Shown here piece after piece: positions 6,901-7,148 of a stretch of 7,148 nucleotides of DNA. Source of the stretch: Myxococcales bacterium. GTDB lineage: Bacteria > Myxococcota_A > UBA9042 > PHBI01 > JAAZYN01. Below the pieces are notes generated by a model. That model made no database searches. It was not told where the DNA came from and saw nothing but the letters and a program-made list of their open reading frames with translations. The stretch spans positions 1 through 7,148 of the forward strand of contig JAAZYN010000175.1 of assembly GCA_014239625.1 (NCBI GenBank). Reading direction: 5' to 3'. The stretch's first letter is position 1; the number at the start of each line of letters is the position of its first letter. The position numbers and the translations under genes are program-made.

Positions 6901-7148
6901 TTACAGCGGGATGCATCCGTGTTTTTTCGGCGGGTTGGTGTCTCGCTTGTTCGCCAGCATGTCGAGCGAATCGCAGATCTGGCGACGCGTATCGAGCGGA
7001 TCGATGACCGCGTCGATGTAACCCAGCTCGGCGACCTTGAAGGGGTTGGCGAAGGTGTGGCGGTAGTTGGCCACCAGCTGTTCGCGTTCGGCGTCGGGGT
7101 CGCTGGCGGCCTTGAGCTCGTTGCGGAAGATGATGTTGACGGCGCCCT
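6901..7148 (-). CDS. Acyl-CoA carboxylase beta subunit (propionyl-/methylmalonyl-CoA carboxyltransferase family), C-terminus, partial
   Basis: Reading the minus strand from the window edge gives 81 residues and a TAA stop (complement of 6901-6903). The visible segment begins GAVNIIFR and contains the FANPF segment, LGYIDAVIDP and an Arg pair after it, ending PPKKHGCIPL. This is the characteristic end of the carboxyltransferase (beta) subunit of biotin-dependent acyl-CoA carboxylases such as PccB, MmdA and AccD5. The subunit transfers the carboxyl group from biotin to propionyl-CoA or a related acyl-CoA in the cytoplasm. Most family members have Asn where Cys stands in HGCIPL. The rest of the roughly 510-residue protein lies outside the window, so the exact substrate cannot be stated. 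It converges on the ion-transport operon and marks its downstream boundary, with no evident functional link. Confidence 0.9.
   Translation of the reverse strand, partial: GAVNIIFRNELKAASDPDAEREQLVANYRHTFANPFKVAELGYIDAVIDPLDTRRQICDSLDMLANKRDTNPPKKHGCIPL

Noticed and set aside
1..7148. CRISPR array, IS element, tRNA or attachment site
   Set aside because: No spaced repeat array, terminal inverted repeats, transposase motifs or tRNA-like cloverleaf were seen on either strand.

Overview
The window is GC-rich (my estimate by eye is mid-60s percent), densely coding bacterial DNA. It holds a compact three-gene plus-strand operon and, facing it, the end of a housekeeping gene. GC-rich third codon positions, a GTG start, strong AGGAGG-type ribosome binding sites and a very long multidomain ATPase fit a high-GC Gram-negative such as a myxobacterial or other deltaproteobacterial-type genome. 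That placement is an inference and could be wrong.

Layout: 1-313 has no supportable gene and presumably carries the operon's promoter. Gene 1 (314-1582, 422 aa) is a polytopic membrane protein with the cation:proton antiporter (CPA, Na+/H+ exchanger) fold. Gene 2 (1583-5977, 1464 aa) starts immediately after gene 1's stop codon. It joins a complete CPA antiporter domain to an acidic linker, a roughly 600-residue mostly helical region of unknown family, a P-loop NTPase of AAA+/STAND type and a winged-helix-like C-terminus. Gene 3 (5974-6843, 289 aa) overlaps gene 2 by four bases and encodes a small-conductance mechanosensitive channel (MscS) family protein. A 21-bp tandem repeat covers its stop codon. 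On the minus strand, 6901-7148 encodes the last 81 residues of an acyl-CoA carboxylase beta subunit (propionyl-CoA/methylmalonyl-CoA carboxyltransferase family). It is convergent with the operon and probably unrelated to it.

How the genes may work together: the tight coupling argues that two antiporter-fold proteins, an ATPase and a channel are made in fixed proportion as one membrane ion-handling module. Gene 2 keeps the ion-site Asp (D207) and a basic residue in the later core helix (R328). An ungapped alignment with gene 1 puts Arg170 and Ile289 at those places, so gene 1 looks like a transport-dead or altered paralogue that might pair with the active subunit. The ATPase may sense a signal and gate ion flux, with the MscS-like protein as a second permeation path. 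Whether this serves osmotic or ionic homeostasis, or is a membrane-depolarising stress or defence device, cannot be decided from the window. The architecture of gene 2 within this operon is the most unusual thing here.
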